From Chloroflexota bacterium (lineage in GTDB: Bacteria; Chloroflexota; Anaerolineae; B4-G1; SLSP01): a DNA stretch of 64,000 nucleotides. The translations under genes and the position numbers were made by a program. Every line of letters begins with the position of its first letter. The first letter of the stretch is position 1. Positions 18,643 through 27,741 of the stretch are shown here, in pieces. The notes below the pieces were generated by a model. It made no database searches. It was not told where the DNA came from and saw only the letters and a program-made list of their open reading frames with translations. Where the stretch lies: assembly GCA_019873645.1 (NCBI GenBank), contig JAIOAX010000010.1:84666-148665 (forward strand). The letters are read 5' to 3'.

Positions 18643-21501
18643 TTACCTGGGGGACTCCTGCGTATAGGCGATCACTTCATCCAACGTTAGGGCCTGTCCG
18701 GCGGCCCATGCTGCGGCGAAGGCCGGTTCGCCCAGCGTAGCGCGCGTGGCCGCCATGTCGCGCTCAAGCTCAATACGTTCGATCGGCGCCAGGGGCGCTC
18801 CAATCGTTTCCCCCAGCCGTGCCACCGCGCCGAATAGCCGCGCCGCGCGCTCCCATTGTTCTTCGGCCACGGCCAGGCAGGCAAACGCTTCCAGCAGGTA
18901 GAACAGGCCCCAGGAATTGTTCATTTCTTTCAGAATCGTAGCGGCCCGGTTATAGCACGCGTGAGCCAGGGCATAGTTCCCCTCGAGGCGAGCCGCGTGC
19001 CCCAGGTAGTGCCGGGCGCGCGCTTCCAGATACCGGTCATCGGGATCACGGAACAACGTCAGGCTTTCTTCGAGGAGCGCACGCGCCTGGGTATAGTCCT
19101 GTTGCCGCAGCGCAATATAGCCCAGCTCGCTCAGAATCCGCCCCACACCGCTCCGATCATCCAGTGCCCGGTAGAGCGCCAGGCTTTCCCGATAGAACGG
19201 CTCGGCCACGGCATAGTCTTGTTGGATGCCGAACATAAATCCAAGCCGCCCCAGCGTATCGGCCATGCGCGGGCGGTTGTCCAATGTCTTGTCCAATGCC
19301 AGGCTCTGTTCGAAGAAGGCGCGCGCCGCCGCAAAGTCGCACTGATAATAGGCGACCTTGCCGGCCCCGCGCAGCGCCTTGGCCCGCAAATCCGGCGCTG
19401 CTGCATCCGACCGGGTCAGCAACGTTTCCAGCCACCTGCGCTCTGCCGTCAACTGTCCCCGGAGTTCCCAAAAGTCGGTGAGGGCTGCGGCCAGCCGCAG
19501 GCCGAGCAAGGCATCCCCGTGTTCGTGGGTGCTCCACTCCAGCGCGCCCCGCAGATTGCCATAGTCCTGCGTCAACCGGCCAAATGCGCCCGGTGGCAGC
19601 GTGCCGTGCAGATTCGCCTCCAACGCCTCGGCCAGGCGGCAGAAAAACTCCAGGTGCCGGTTGCGCACGCTGACCTCTTCGCCGGCTTCCGCCAACCGGA
19701 CGCGGGCATACTGTCGCGTGATCTCATGCAAACGAAAGCGCATAACCTCGCCCGCCGGCTCTGCGCTCACGAGCGACTGGTCCACCAGGCCCGCCAGCCC
19801 GTTGAGCACCTGCACCGGCTCAAGTTCCGCGCCGCTGCCGACGAATTCGGCGGCCTCCAACGTAAAACTCCCCACAAAGACCGCCAAGCGGCGAAACAGC
19901 GCCCGTTCTGGGGGCGTCAACAGCGCATGGCTCCAATCCAACGTCGCCCGCACCGTCTGGTGACGCGGTAAGGCGGTCGGGCGGCCCTGCGTCAACAGGT
20001 GCAAGGCGTCTTGCAGGTGAGCGGCGATCTGTTGCGCCGTCAGCAGTTTGATCCGCGCTGCGGCCAGCTCCAACGCCAGGGGGATGCCGTCCACCTGCTG
20101 GCAGATTTGCCCCACGGCTCGCACATTCTCGTCTGTGACCGCAAATGTGGGCAATACCGCCGCGGCGCGATCCGCAAAGACCTGCACACTGGCATATCGT
20201 CCGAGCACGGCTGCCAGGTCAGGGCTGCTATCCGGGCTTCCCGGCTGGGCGGCGGCAGTCCATTCCGCCATGTCCGGCGTGGACAAGGGGGGCACACGCC
20301 AGAGCACTTCGCCGGTGGCCCCCAGCGCCACGCGGCTGGTCGCCAGAATCACCACGTCCGGCGCAGCCGATAACAAAGTCTCCGCCAATGGCCGCACCGC
20401 CGCAACCAGGTGTTCGCAATTGTCCAGGAGCACCAGCAGACGCCTGGCGCGCAGCGACTCAGCCAATCGCGCCAGCAGTGGACGTTCGCCCTCCTCGCGC
20501 ACGCCCAACACGGTCGCCACCGCCGACACCACCAGGGCCGGGTCGGTGAGCGCGCCCAGGTCCACGTGCCAGACGCCGTCGGCAAATGCATCCAACAACG
20601 TCTCCGCTACGGCGAGCGCCAGCCGCGTCTTGCCGATCCCGCCCATGCCGGTCAGCGTCACTAGGCGCTGGGCCAGCACCAGGCGCCGCACCGCAGCGAT
20701 CTCGCGCTCGCGGCCGATGATGCGCGTCAACTGGACCGGCAGGTTATCCGAGCGCCGGGGTGGTGCATCCTCCTGCCTCTGGCGGGCCGTCGCGGCCTTC
20801 TTCAAGCCTTGCGTGTATGCCTCGCGGGTGATGACGCTGGCCTCGATGTCCAGTTCGCGTTGCAACACCGTGACACAGGTGCGGTAGACCCGCGCCACGC
20901 CCGTCCGGTCGCCGCTCAAGGCATGCAGGTGGATCAGGGTCCGATAGGTGGCCTCGCGGAGTGGATCGAAGCGCAGCAACCGTTGGCCATACTGGATCGC
21001 TGCGCGATAGTTCTGCTCGCTTTCCAGGAGAGTGATCAGCCGTTCCAGCGCCTCGGCGAACATCTGGCGCAGTCGCTCGCGTTCCGGCACGATCCAATCC
21101 TCGTAGCAATTGGGCAGCAGATCGTCGCCGTAAAGGTCTATGGCGGCTTGCAGTTGGTGAATTGAGTGAGCCTGGGCCAGGGCGCGCTCAAAATCGTCTA
21201 CATCGAGGGTGAACGGCGCGTCAGCGCACCATTGCAGGGTTTGTCCATCGGCCAGCAAAAAACGCTCCGCTTCAGGCAATGCCTGATAGAGTTGATGAAA
21301 TAGCTTGCGGAGATTGGTGCGCGCCTGGGCTTCGGAGGAATCGGGCCAGAACAGAAACGCCAGATAGCGCCGGGCCTGGGGAGCTTCGCGGTGTAGTACC
21401 AGATAGGCCAGCAGGGATTGCAAGCGCGGGGTGTTGACGCCGGTCACAGGCCGGTCATCATAGACCAGGCTGAATTCGCCCAGAAGTCGGATGCGCAGCA
21501 T
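18643..21501 (-). CDS. BTAD/NB-ARC/TPR transcriptional regulator (SARP/AfsR-like)
   Basis: 952 aa. The N-terminus (MLRIRLLGEFSL) is the winged-helix of the SARP/BTAD type; a bacterial transcriptional activation domain occupies ~95-245. An NTPase of the STAND/NB-ARC class follows, with P-loop GMGGIGKTRLA (~285), VLLDNCEHLV (Walker B) and a GLPLAL-like segment (DGIPLALELAAARIK). A C-terminal TPR superhelix runs from ~650 to 920. Such proteins are signal-gated regulators whose ligand is unknown. The ATG at 21501 was taken; a TTG nine codons upstream is less likely. It faces leftward toward the palindrome array and the secreted-protein operon, with a terminator between, so it may regulate that operon, but this is inference. 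Confidence 0.9.
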   Translation of the reverse strand: MLRIRLLGEFSLVYDDRPVTGVNTPRLQSLLAYLVLHREAPQARRYLAFLFWPDSSEAQARTNLRKLFHQLYQALPEAERFLLADGQTLQWCADAPFTLDVDDFERALAQAHSIHQLQAAIDLYGDDLLPNCYEDWIVPERERLRQMFAEALERLITLLESEQNYRAAIQYGQRLLRFDPLREATYRTLIHLHALSGDRTGVARVYRTCVTVLQRELDIEASVITREAYTQGLKKAATARQRQEDAPPRRSDNLPVQLTRIIGREREIAAVRRLVLAQRLVTLTGMGGIGKTRLALAVAETLLDAFADGVWHVDLGALTDPALVVSAVATVLGVREEGERPLLARLAESLRARRLLVLLDNCEHLVAAVRPLAETLLSAAPDVVILATSRVALGATGEVLWRVPPLSTPDMAEWTAAAQPGSPDSSPDLAAVLGRYASVQVFADRAAAVLPTFAVTDENVRAVGQICQQVDGIPLALELAAARIKLLTAQQIAAHLQDALHLLTQGRPTALPRHQTVRATLDWSHALLTPPERALFRRLAVFVGSFTLEAAEFVGSGAELEPVQVLNGLAGLVDQSLVSAEPAGEVMRFRLHEITRQYARVRLAEAGEEVSVRNRHLEFFCRLAEALEANLHGTLPPGAFGRLTQDYGNLRGALEWSTHEHGDALLGLRLAAALTDFWELRGQLTAERRWLETLLTRSDAAAPDLRAKALRGAGKVAYYQCDFAAARAFFEQSLALDKTLDNRPRMADTLGRLGFMFGIQQDYAVAEPFYRESLALYRALDDRSGVGRILSELGYIALRQQDYTQARALLEESLTLFRDPDDRYLEARARHYLGHAARLEGNYALAHACYNRAATILKEMNNSWGLFYLLEAFACLAVAEEQWERAARLFGAVARLGETIGAPLAPIERIELERDMAATRATLGEPAFAAAWAAGQALTLDEVIAYTQESPR

Positions 21502-21859
21502 AGACAAACCCGTCCCCGAAGTGTGCAACGATCAGACATGATACAACTGACCGCGAAGAGACGCTTGCGTATGATCTACCAACGGTCATACATCAATTTC
21601 ATTATAAGTTCAGTCGGCCAATTTGTCTATATTATAGGAGTTACGAGTGCATTTCAAGATGGGGGCGATTTATCGGATACGGCGACCGGGCGATGCTCAG
21701 GCCGGTCTCCAGACCGCGCCCGCTCAGCATTTTGGCTGCTGTGGCGCGGTCAGAGACCGGCCACAGCAAGATCTGCCCCACAGCAAGATCTGCCCCGAAG
21801 TTGAAATGCACCCAGTCCGGGCAGCCGCTTGCTCATCCGGGTTTTTTAGATTAAGATAA

Positions 21860-21943
21860 GAGGCAGGGGGCAAGAAGCAAGGGGCAAGAAGCAAGGGGCA
21901 AGAAGCAAGGGGCAAGAAGCAGGGAGCAAGGGGCAAGAAGCAT
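21860..21943. repeat. Twelve-copy heptamer array (ggggcaa/gaagcaa)
   Basis: Twelve 7-mers in a row, mostly alternating ggggcaa and gaagcaa, with variants gaggcag, gaagcag, ggagcaa and gaagcat. It is the longest such array in the window. Confidence 0.85.
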
Positions 21944-21944
21944 A

Positions 21945-21976
21945 ATTCGCTGATTCGCTCATTCGCCGATTCACCA
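21945..21976. repeat. Octamer array (attcgctg family)
   Basis: Four 8-mers: attcgctg, attcgctc, attcgccg, attcacca. Adjacent to the heptamer array and just upstream of the lipoprotein ribosome-binding site. Confidence 0.65.
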
Positions 21977-21989
21977 TAGGAGGGTAGCA

Positions 21990-23696
21990 ATGAAAGGACA
22001 TCACCGGAAGTTATGGACGCTGGTTGTGACACTCATTCTCATCGCGTTGGCCTGTAATCTCCCCAGGACTACGCCACCGCCGTTGTTGACGGCAACGCCG
22101 ACAGGAGGCGCGGCTGTAACACCGAATATCACGGCCACGGTGGGCGCAACGACACCTGCTGCCGGAGCGCCATCGCCCACCTTCACTCTGACGCCCCCTG
22201 CTACAGGAAGCTGCACCTTCGGCGCGGCCTATGTCGCCGATGTGACCATCCCCGATAACTCCAAAGTTGAGAAGGGCAAGGCTTTCGTCAAGACATGGCG
22301 GATTCGCAACAGCGGCACGTGTCCCTGGCCGGAAGGGACGAAGTTTGCTTATATCTCCGGTGAGACCCTTGGCGCGCCGGCGTCTGTCGCCGTGCCGGCC
22401 ACGGCGCCCAATACACAGGTAGACATCAGCGTGCCGATGACTGCACCAACCGCACCGGGAACCTATCGCAGCAACTGGCAGCTCCAGGATTCCGGCGGGA
22501 AAGCCTTCGGCGGCGTTTTTTATGTCCTGATCGTCGTCGAGGGACCGGCGACGCCCACGCCCACGCTTGCGCCGGCCGCACCGGGCAACTTTGTTGGGAC
22601 CGTAGCTGCGGATTGCAAGAGCGTCAGCTTCACCTGGAGCGGCGCAAAGGGCGAGACGGCGTATCGCATTGAGGGGCCGAACTTGCTGGTGAATCTCCCT
22701 GCCGGTACCACAAGTTACGTATGGAGCAATCCCCCGGCCGGGAGTTCGGTGGTCACGTTGATTGCCATCGGCCAGAACAACGCCGAGATCGGGCGTGTCA
22801 GCACGACGGTCAATGTGACCTGTGGCGTTGTGGGGATAGATCTGCGCGTCGAATCGCTAACGTTTGAGCCATCGCCGCCGGTGGCCTTCTTGCCGCTTAA
22901 GGTGACGGTGCGTGTACGTAACTTTGGGACCGTCAATAGCGGTAAGTTCGCCGTCCGCTGGTGGGGCGGGAAGGAATTCACTTCCACTTCCTGTGAGTGG
23001 AACGTGGATAGCGTTGCTGCCGGCGCGACGGCTGCCCTGGGCTGCGATAACTTTGTCTACCGCAGCCCTTACAGCAGCATTGTCACCAAAGTCCAGGTGG
23101 ACGCCGAGAACATGGTCGCCGAAAGCGATGAAACCAACAACGTGTTTGAAAGCGCGATCTCGGTTACCAGCCCGCAAGCGATCTACGATTTTGTTGAGAA
23201 GGCCCCTGTGGCCGTATGGCAGGCCGGCGATCCTGCCGCCAATCTGGCGTGGAATGGCGGGGTGGGCGACGCGCAGGGTTTTGTACGGTATGCGACCGGA
23301 CAGCTGGAAACCGGCGGCGCGATTCAGGGACAATGCCTGGAGACCCATCCCAAATGGATTGCGAATGGCTGGATTACGGGATACTACATAGACCTCTACA
23401 CTGGCTCGCATTACGTCGTCCGGCCGGGCGATGTGTTCTACGCGAAGGTGGGGCTGCTCCAGGGCGCGAACGCCGGCAATGTGACGTTCCGGGTGATCCT
23501 GCGCGCTTCGTCCAGCGGCGAGGTCACGATTGCCCAGGTCAACGACGTTTATGGGGATGGGCTGAAAGACATCAGGGTTGATCTCTCACCTTACGTCGGG
23601 CAAGCCGCCGACATCGTCTTACGGGTAGACGCCGGCGATAACGCCGACCAGGACTGGGCCTGTTGGGTGCAGGCAGTGCTCTATCGCTATCCATAG
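21990..23696 (+). CDS. Lipoprotein with NBR1-Ig-like and CARDB-like domains
   Basis: 568 aa. The lipoprotein signal ends in LIALAC (Cys23 would be lipidated) and is followed by a Pro/Thr/Ala-rich spacer. An NBR1-type Ig-like domain (~70-175) has the expected two-Trp pattern (KTWRIRNSGTCPWPEG and NWQL). An Fn3-like domain (~190-275), a CARDB-like domain (~280-390, VDAENMVAESDETNNVFE) and a C-terminal jelly-roll domain follow. ATG 21990 has TAGGAGG upstream. It is a cell-surface binding protein by appearance; the ligand is unknown. Unlike the other large exported proteins here it lacks the LPLV tag, which fits lipid anchoring instead. Confidence 0.85.
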   Translation: MKGHHRKLWTLVVTLILIALACNLPRTTPPPLLTATPTGGAAVTPNITATVGATTPAAGAPSPTFTLTPPATGSCTFGAAYVADVTIPDNSKVEKGKAFVKTWRIRNSGTCPWPEGTKFAYISGETLGAPASVAVPATAPNTQVDISVPMTAPTAPGTYRSNWQLQDSGGKAFGGVFYVLIVVEGPATPTPTLAPAAPGNFVGTVAADCKSVSFTWSGAKGETAYRIEGPNLLVNLPAGTTSYVWSNPPAGSSVVTLIAIGQNNAEIGRVSTTVNVTCGVVGIDLRVESLTFEPSPPVAFLPLKVTVRVRNFGTVNSGKFAVRWWGGKEFTSTSCEWNVDSVAAGATAALGCDNFVYRSPYSSIVTKVQVDAENMVAESDETNNVFESAISVTSPQAIYDFVEKAPVAVWQAGDPAANLAWNGGVGDAQGFVRYATGQLETGGAIQGQCLETHPKWIANGWITGYYIDLYTGSHYVVRPGDVFYAKVGLLQGANAGNVTFRVILRASSSGEVTIAQVNDVYGDGLKDIRVDLSPYVGQAADIVLRVDAGDNADQDWACWVQAVLYRYP

Positions 23697-23765
23697 GCGG
23701 TTTGTAAGCGGATTTGCCCGATTGTCACAGCATGGTATACTCGCATCCGAAGGGATGGGGAATTC

Positions 23766-23836
23766 GGGATTAGGGATCAGGCAGTATCTTCATTCCTAAT
23801 CCCTACTTCCTAGTCCCCAATTCCTAATCCCTAATC
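23766..23836. repeat. Heptamer arrays (gggatta, then cctaatc in inverse)
   Basis: gggatta, gggatca, ggcagta at 23766-23786, then cctaatc, cctactt, cctagtc, cccaatt, cctaatc, cctaatc at 23795-23836. The two halves are inverse versions of one word and could fold back. Confidence 0.75.
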
Positions 23837-23855
23837 ACCCTTTCACGGAGGAAGC

Positions 23856-24104
23856 ATGGTAGATGCTGAGCTACTACAAATTCTGCGTTGCCCGTATTGC
23901 GTGAGCGGCGAAACGCGGCGCGAGGGTAAGGAAGACCCCGGCCGTTTGGACCTGGTGCGTGAGAATAGCTGGCTGATCTGCCAGGATTGCGACCGCAAAT
24001 ACCCGATTCGGGAAGATATTCCCATCATGCTGATCGAAGTTGGAGAAAAATGGCGCGGAACGCCGGTTGCGGATTTGCCGGTTCCACCCCCAGAGGAGGC
24101 CTGA
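23856..24104 (+). CDS. Trm112-family protein (zinc-ribbon type)
   Basis: An 82-aa protein with LLQILRCPYC near the N-terminus and ICQDCDRKYPIREDIPIML, the hallmark of the Trm112/UPF0434 family (two CxxC pairs and the YPI-DIPIML segment). Family members act as small activators or partners of methyltransferases or glycosyltransferases; the bacterial partner is generally unclear. ATG 23856 follows ACGGAGGAAGC. The stop overlaps the next start (TGATG, 24102-24106), so it is co-translated with a small membrane protein. Confidence 0.88.
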   Translation: MVDAELLQILRCPYCVSGETRREGKEDPGRLDLVRENSWLICQDCDRKYPIREDIPIMLIEVGEKWRGTPVADLPVPPPEEA

Positions 24105-24343
24105 TGTCCCTATCTAAATACAACTGGCTCGTGCCGCTCATCAGTGGTATGGGTGTCATCCTCATCCTGCTGGGCTTGATGGCATTGGCCCTTCCTGAAG
24201 CCCAGGAAGGTACCTACATTTTACAACTGGATAGCGAACATTCTTTTCGTTTTATGGATGTCGTGGGCGTGCTGGCGCTGACTCTGGGTGTGATTCTGAA
24301 CTGGCTCGGTGGAATGTTCTGGAAATATCAGCTGCGCTACTGA
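24104..24343 (+). CDS. Small two-helix membrane protein
   Basis: A 79-aa protein with two hydrophobic segments (~9-31 and ~52-73) and a short acidic loop between them. ATG 24104 overlaps the Trm112 stop, and AGAGGAGGCC sits just upstream, which supports expression. Not recognised as a named family. Confidence 0.7.
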   Translation: MSLSKYNWLVPLISGMGVILILLGLMALALPEAQEGTYILQLDSEHSFRFMDVVGVLALTLGVILNWLGGMFWKYQLRY

Positions 24344-24351
24344 CCACCGCG

Positions 24352-24564
24352 CCCGGCACTTACGCGCCAGGATTATACCTGCTGCGCGATGCCCAGTGCG
24401 CCATCGGCGCCGTGGGCGTGTAGACGCTGTCTGCGGGGCTGTACCTCTACGTGGGCAGTGCGTGGGGAAGGGGCGGCCCAGTTTGTCGTTGGCACATTGG
24501 CCATGGGCGTGCGTCTATGCAACTGGTTGCTGTATGGCTGGCGCCCCTTGAACACTGTGAATGA
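24352..24564 (+). pseudogene. Degenerate DUF123/GIY-YIG-like nuclease remnant
   Basis: Frame reading from 24352 gives PGTYAPGLYLLRD, an in-frame TAG at 24421, then LSAGLYLYVGSAWGRGG. This resembles the start of DUF123 GIY-YIG proteins (PGTYxLxLxL, then aGxYxYVGSAxGpGG). The rest has lost similarity and no start codon fits, so it appears to be a broken 5' fragment. Confidence 0.55.
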
Positions 24565-24640
24565 AACCGTCCCTTTACCGGCTGTTTACCGACAGGTATA
24601 ACGACCGGACTATCTGACTGATGAGACTATGGGAGGAGAC

Positions 24641-25699
24641 ATGAAAATTAAAAAACAACCATTCGGCACTCTGGCAGATGGTACTGAGATCGCGTTGTAC
24701 ACACTGGTCAACGTGCAGGGGATGATGGCAACGATCACCAACTACGGTGGCGCCATTGTCTCGCTCAGCGCCCCTGACCGCCACGGCAACTTTGGTGACG
24801 TGGTGCTGGGCTTCGACACGCTCGAAGAATATGTGGATCACAGCCCCTACTTCGGCTGCCTCATCGGACGGTTTGGCAACCGCATTGCCAAAGGCCGGTT
24901 TACCCTGGACGGCGTGGAATATGTGCTGGCACAGAACGACGGTCAGAACCACCTGCACGGCGGCCTCAAGGGCTTCGATAAGCGTGTCTGGACTTCGCGC
25001 GCATTAGAGTCACCGAACGGGCCGGCGCTGGTGCTCACCTACACCAGCCCCGACGGTGAGGAAGGTTACCCCGGTACTCTGGCAGTCACCGTCGCCTACA
25101 CCCTGGCCGATGACAACAGCCTGATCATTGACTACACGGCCACGACGGACAAGAAAACAGTGGTCAACCTGACCAATCACTCCTACTTTAACCTCTCGGC
25201 AGGGACGGCCGAGACGATCCTGGATCATGAACTGTTCATCAATGCCGAGACATTCACCCCTGTGGACGGAACCCTTATCCCCACCGGCGAAATCCGTCCC
25301 GTAGGCGGGACGCCGCTGGACTTCCGCACCCTGACACCCATCGGCGCGCGCATCAACATGGACGATGCGCAACTCAAGTTCGGCGGCGGATATGATCATA
25401 ACTGGGTCCTCAACGGGACGCCTGGCGAACTGCGACTGGCGGCGCGGGTCTACGAGCCGACCTCAGGCCGGGTGATGGAAGTCCACACCACCGAGCCGGC
25501 GATCCAGTTCTATGCCGGCAACTTCCTGCCGCCCGCGTTAAAGGGGAAAGGCGGGCGCGTCTATGTGTGGCGCGGCGGTTTCTGCCTGGAAACGCAACAT
25601 TACCCCGATTCGCCCAACAAACCGTCTTTCCCGTCTACCGTGCTGGAGCCGGGGCAGGTTTACCGGACGACGACGATATACAAATTCCTGGCGGAATAA
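24641..25699 (+). CDS. galM: Aldose 1-epimerase (mutarotase)
   Basis: A 352-aa cytoplasmic enzyme that interconverts alpha and beta anomers of hexoses such as galactose and glucose. Catalytic elements are visible: GQNHLHGG, VNLTNHSYFNLSAG (general acid His) and CLETQHYPDSPNKPSFPST (general base Glu). ATG 24641 follows GGGAGGAGAC; the frame from 24629 would put the start before this site. Full family length, no defects seen. It stands alone between the pseudogene and the rpmF promoter. Confidence 0.93.
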   Translation: MKIKKQPFGTLADGTEIALYTLVNVQGMMATITNYGGAIVSLSAPDRHGNFGDVVLGFDTLEEYVDHSPYFGCLIGRFGNRIAKGRFTLDGVEYVLAQNDGQNHLHGGLKGFDKRVWTSRALESPNGPALVLTYTSPDGEEGYPGTLAVTVAYTLADDNSLIIDYTATTDKKTVVNLTNHSYFNLSAGTAETILDHELFINAETFTPVDGTLIPTGEIRPVGGTPLDFRTLTPIGARINMDDAQLKFGGGYDHNWVLNGTPGELRLAARVYEPTSGRVMEVHTTEPAIQFYAGNFLPPALKGKGGRVYVWRGGFCLETQHYPDSPNKPSFPSTVLEPGQVYRTTTIYKFLAE

Positions 25700-25747
25700 A
25701 CACAGAAGCCGCGCAAAGTTTCCAAGACATTCTGGCATTTAGACCGT

Positions 25748-25775
25748 TTGACATACGCCCCCTTTTTTGTATAAT
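25748..25775 (+). promoter_or_regulatory. Consensus sigma-70-type promoter of the rpmF-fab operon
   Basis: TTGACA (25748-25753) and TATAAT (25770-25775) are both exact consensus, 16 bp apart, 68 nt upstream of rpmF. Expect strong housekeeping transcription. Confidence 0.85.
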
Positions 25776-25843
25776 ACTCTTACTTTGTCGCCCGGATAAC
25801 GCCGGCGGCATGACATAGAGAATGAGAAAAGGGAGTTAGAAAA

Positions 25844-26035
25844 ATGCCAGCAGTACCTAAGAGACGCACGCCGCACGGTCGCGGCAAGCGGCGGACCGCG
25901 AATAATTATCGCTCGCCGGCTCTGCCGGTTCTGGTTTATTGCCAATGTGGTGAACTTGTCCGGCCTTATGAGGTCTGTCCCCACTGCGGCGCCTATCGCG
26001 GCAAAAAGGTGATGGAAGTCAAGAAAGAAGAGTAG
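25844..26035 (+). CDS. rpmF: 50S ribosomal protein L32
   Basis: A 63-aa protein beginning MPAVPKRRTPHGRGKRR, with the L32 zinc-ribbon CQCG and CPHC pairs in the C-terminal half. GGGAGTTAG precedes the ATG. First gene of an operon in which ribosomal, fatty-acid-synthesis and antitermination genes follow; rpmF next to fab genes is a common bacterial arrangement. Confidence 0.96.
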   Translation: MPAVPKRRTPHGRGKRRTANNYRSPALPVLVYCQCGELVRPYEVCPHCGAYRGKKVMEVKKEE

Positions 26036-26052
26036 CCCGCCAAAACGTCGAG

Positions 26053-26967
26053 ATGAGCGCGGCTTTTCTGTTCCCCGGACAGGGGTCGCAATACGTGGGC
26101 ATGGGCGCTGCCTTGTACCGGGCCTCTGCAGAGGCCCGGATGTTTTGTGACAGGGCAGATGCACAGTTGGGTTACGCGCTGACCCAATTGTGCTTTGAAG
26201 GCCCGGAAGCGGAACTGAACCTTACCACATTCACCCAGCCGGCCGTCTTTGTCGTGGCGCTGGCTATGTGGCAGGCGCTCAAAGCGACCCTGCCGCAGCC
26301 GGCTTTTGTCGCCGGGCACAGCCTCGGAGAATTTATGGCGCTGGTTGCAGCCGGCGCATTGGATTTCGAGGCCGGCCTGCACCTGGTCGCCGAACGTGGC
26401 CGGCTGATGGCCCGCGCCGGTGAAGCCGCATCCGGGGGGATGGCCGTGCTCCTCGGTGCGACGTTGGAGGACGCAGCAGCCCTGTGTACCGCCGCCGCCG
26501 CCGCGTCAGGACAGCCTGTCGCGGTCGCCAACGATAATTGCCCGGGGCAGGTGGTGATTTCCGGCGCCCTGACGGCGCTGGAAGCCGCGATGACCCTGGC
26601 GCCTGCGCATCACGTGCGTCGTATTCAACGTTTGCCGGTCAGCGTGGCGCCGCACAGCGTCCTGATGGCCGGGGTACAGGCAACCTTTGCCCAACTGCTG
26701 ACCACTGTACCGTTGCACACGCCGCAAATTCCGGTGGTGCTCAACGCGACGGCCACACCGGAGACCGACGTGGAGGTCATTCGGCAGGCGCTGGTGCGGC
26801 AATTGACCTCGCCCGTGCGCTGGCGCGAGAGTATCTTGTGGATGGCGGCGCAAGGCGTGGATCACTTTATCGAAATCGGACCGCGCGACGTGCTTACGGG
26901 GATGTTGAAGCGTACCCTGCCTGCTGCGCGCGCCGAAGCCGTAGATAAAATGGGATTTTGGGCTTAG
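26053..26967 (+). CDS. fabD: Malonyl-CoA:ACP transacylase
   Basis: A 304-aa enzyme loading malonyl units on acyl carrier protein. Motifs are PGQGSQYVGMG, the nucleophile Ser90 in AGHSLGEF, a conserved Arg region (LVAERGRLM), and the catalytic-His and Gln regions later. It lies 17 nt downstream of rpmF. Complete by length. ACP itself is not in this operon. Confidence 0.94.
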   Translation: MSAAFLFPGQGSQYVGMGAALYRASAEARMFCDRADAQLGYALTQLCFEGPEAELNLTTFTQPAVFVVALAMWQALKATLPQPAFVAGHSLGEFMALVAAGALDFEAGLHLVAERGRLMARAGEAASGGMAVLLGATLEDAAALCTAAAAASGQPVAVANDNCPGQVVISGALTALEAAMTLAPAHHVRRIQRLPVSVAPHSVLMAGVQATFAQLLTTVPLHTPQIPVVLNATATPETDVEVIRQALVRQLTSPVRWRESILWMAAQGVDHFIEIGPRDVLTGMLKRTLPAARAEAVDKMGFWA

Positions 26968-26984
26968 CCGGAAAGGAGATGACC

Positions 26985-27731
26985 GTGTTGGCTCTGGAAG
27001 GTAAAGTCGCCCTCGTGACCGGTGGTTCACGCGGCATCGGCCGGGCGGTTGCCCTGGAGCTGGCGCGCCGTGGGGCCGAGGTTGCCGTCAACTACGCCCA
27101 TCACGCCGAAGCGGCCCAACAAGTCGTGGCCGAAATTGAGGCATTGGGGCGTCGCGCCGTGGCCTTGCCGGCCGACGTCGGGGATGCCGAGCAAGCTGCG
27201 GCCCTGGTCGCCGCCGTTCTGGATGCCTGCGGACGGCTGGATATTCTGGTCAACAACGCCGGCATTGTCCGTGATAATCTGTTGCTGCGCATGCAGGAAT
27301 CCGATTGGGATGCGGTGCTGCGCGTCAACCTTAAAGGTGCTTTCAACACCAGCAAGGCGGCCGTGCGCCCGATGATGCGGCAGCACTTTGGCCGTATTAT
27401 CAATATCAGTTCGGTTTCCGGCCTCATGGGGCAGGTCGGGCAGGCCAATTATGCCGCCTCCAAGGCCGGGCTGATCGGCCTGACCAAAAGCATGGCCCGC
27501 GAATTGGCGGCGCGTCACATCACCGTCAATGTGGTCGCACCGGGGTTTATTATGACGGATATGACCGCCGCGCTGGATGAATCTTTGCGCGAACGACTGC
27601 GTGAGTTCATCCCTCTGGGGCGTTTTGGAACGGCTGAAGACGTCGCTGGCGCGGTGGCTTTTCTGGCCTCTGAGGAAGCGGCTTACATAACCGGCGTGGT
27701 GCTGCCTGTGGATGGCGGCCTGAGTATGTAA
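26985..27731 (+). CDS. fabG: 3-oxoacyl-ACP reductase
   Basis: About 248 aa, short-chain dehydrogenase fold: TGGSRGIGRAVA (NADPH loop), NNAGIV, the catalytic Ser in NISSVSG and YAASK, and a C-terminal segment GVVLPVDGGLSM typical of FabG. GTG 26985 was chosen because AAAGGAG lies six bases upstream; the ATG at 26979 would abut that site and the ATG at 26958 overlaps fabD. It reduces beta-ketoacyl-ACP in fatty-acid elongation. Confidence 0.92.
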   Translation: MLALEGKVALVTGGSRGIGRAVALELARRGAEVAVNYAHHAEAAQQVVAEIEALGRRAVALPADVGDAEQAAALVAAVLDACGRLDILVNNAGIVRDNLLLRMQESDWDAVLRVNLKGAFNTSKAAVRPMMRQHFGRIINISSVSGLMGQVGQANYAASKAGLIGLTKSMARELAARHITVNVVAPGFIMTDMTAALDESLRERLREFIPLGRFGTAEDVAGAVAFLASEEAAYITGVVLPVDGGLSM

Positions 27732-27741
27732 GGAGGCGTGG

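Larger units (their letters stand above)
21502..21989. other. 488-nt spacer: hairpin, tandem duplication and repeat arrays
   Basis: No gene seen. It holds an inverted repeat (21702-21720 with 21743-21760, ccggtctc...gaccgcgcc), an exact 17-bp tandem duplication acagcaagatctgcccc (21763-21796), the heptamer array 21860-21943 and an octamer array 21945-21976. The lipoprotein ribosome-binding site TAGGAGGGTAGCA follows. Confidence 0.6.

Noticed and set aside
18856..19971. A 371-aa plus-strand open frame opposite the BTAD regulator
   Set aside because: Antisense shadow of the TPR region, rich in Arg, Gln and Pro without any motif.
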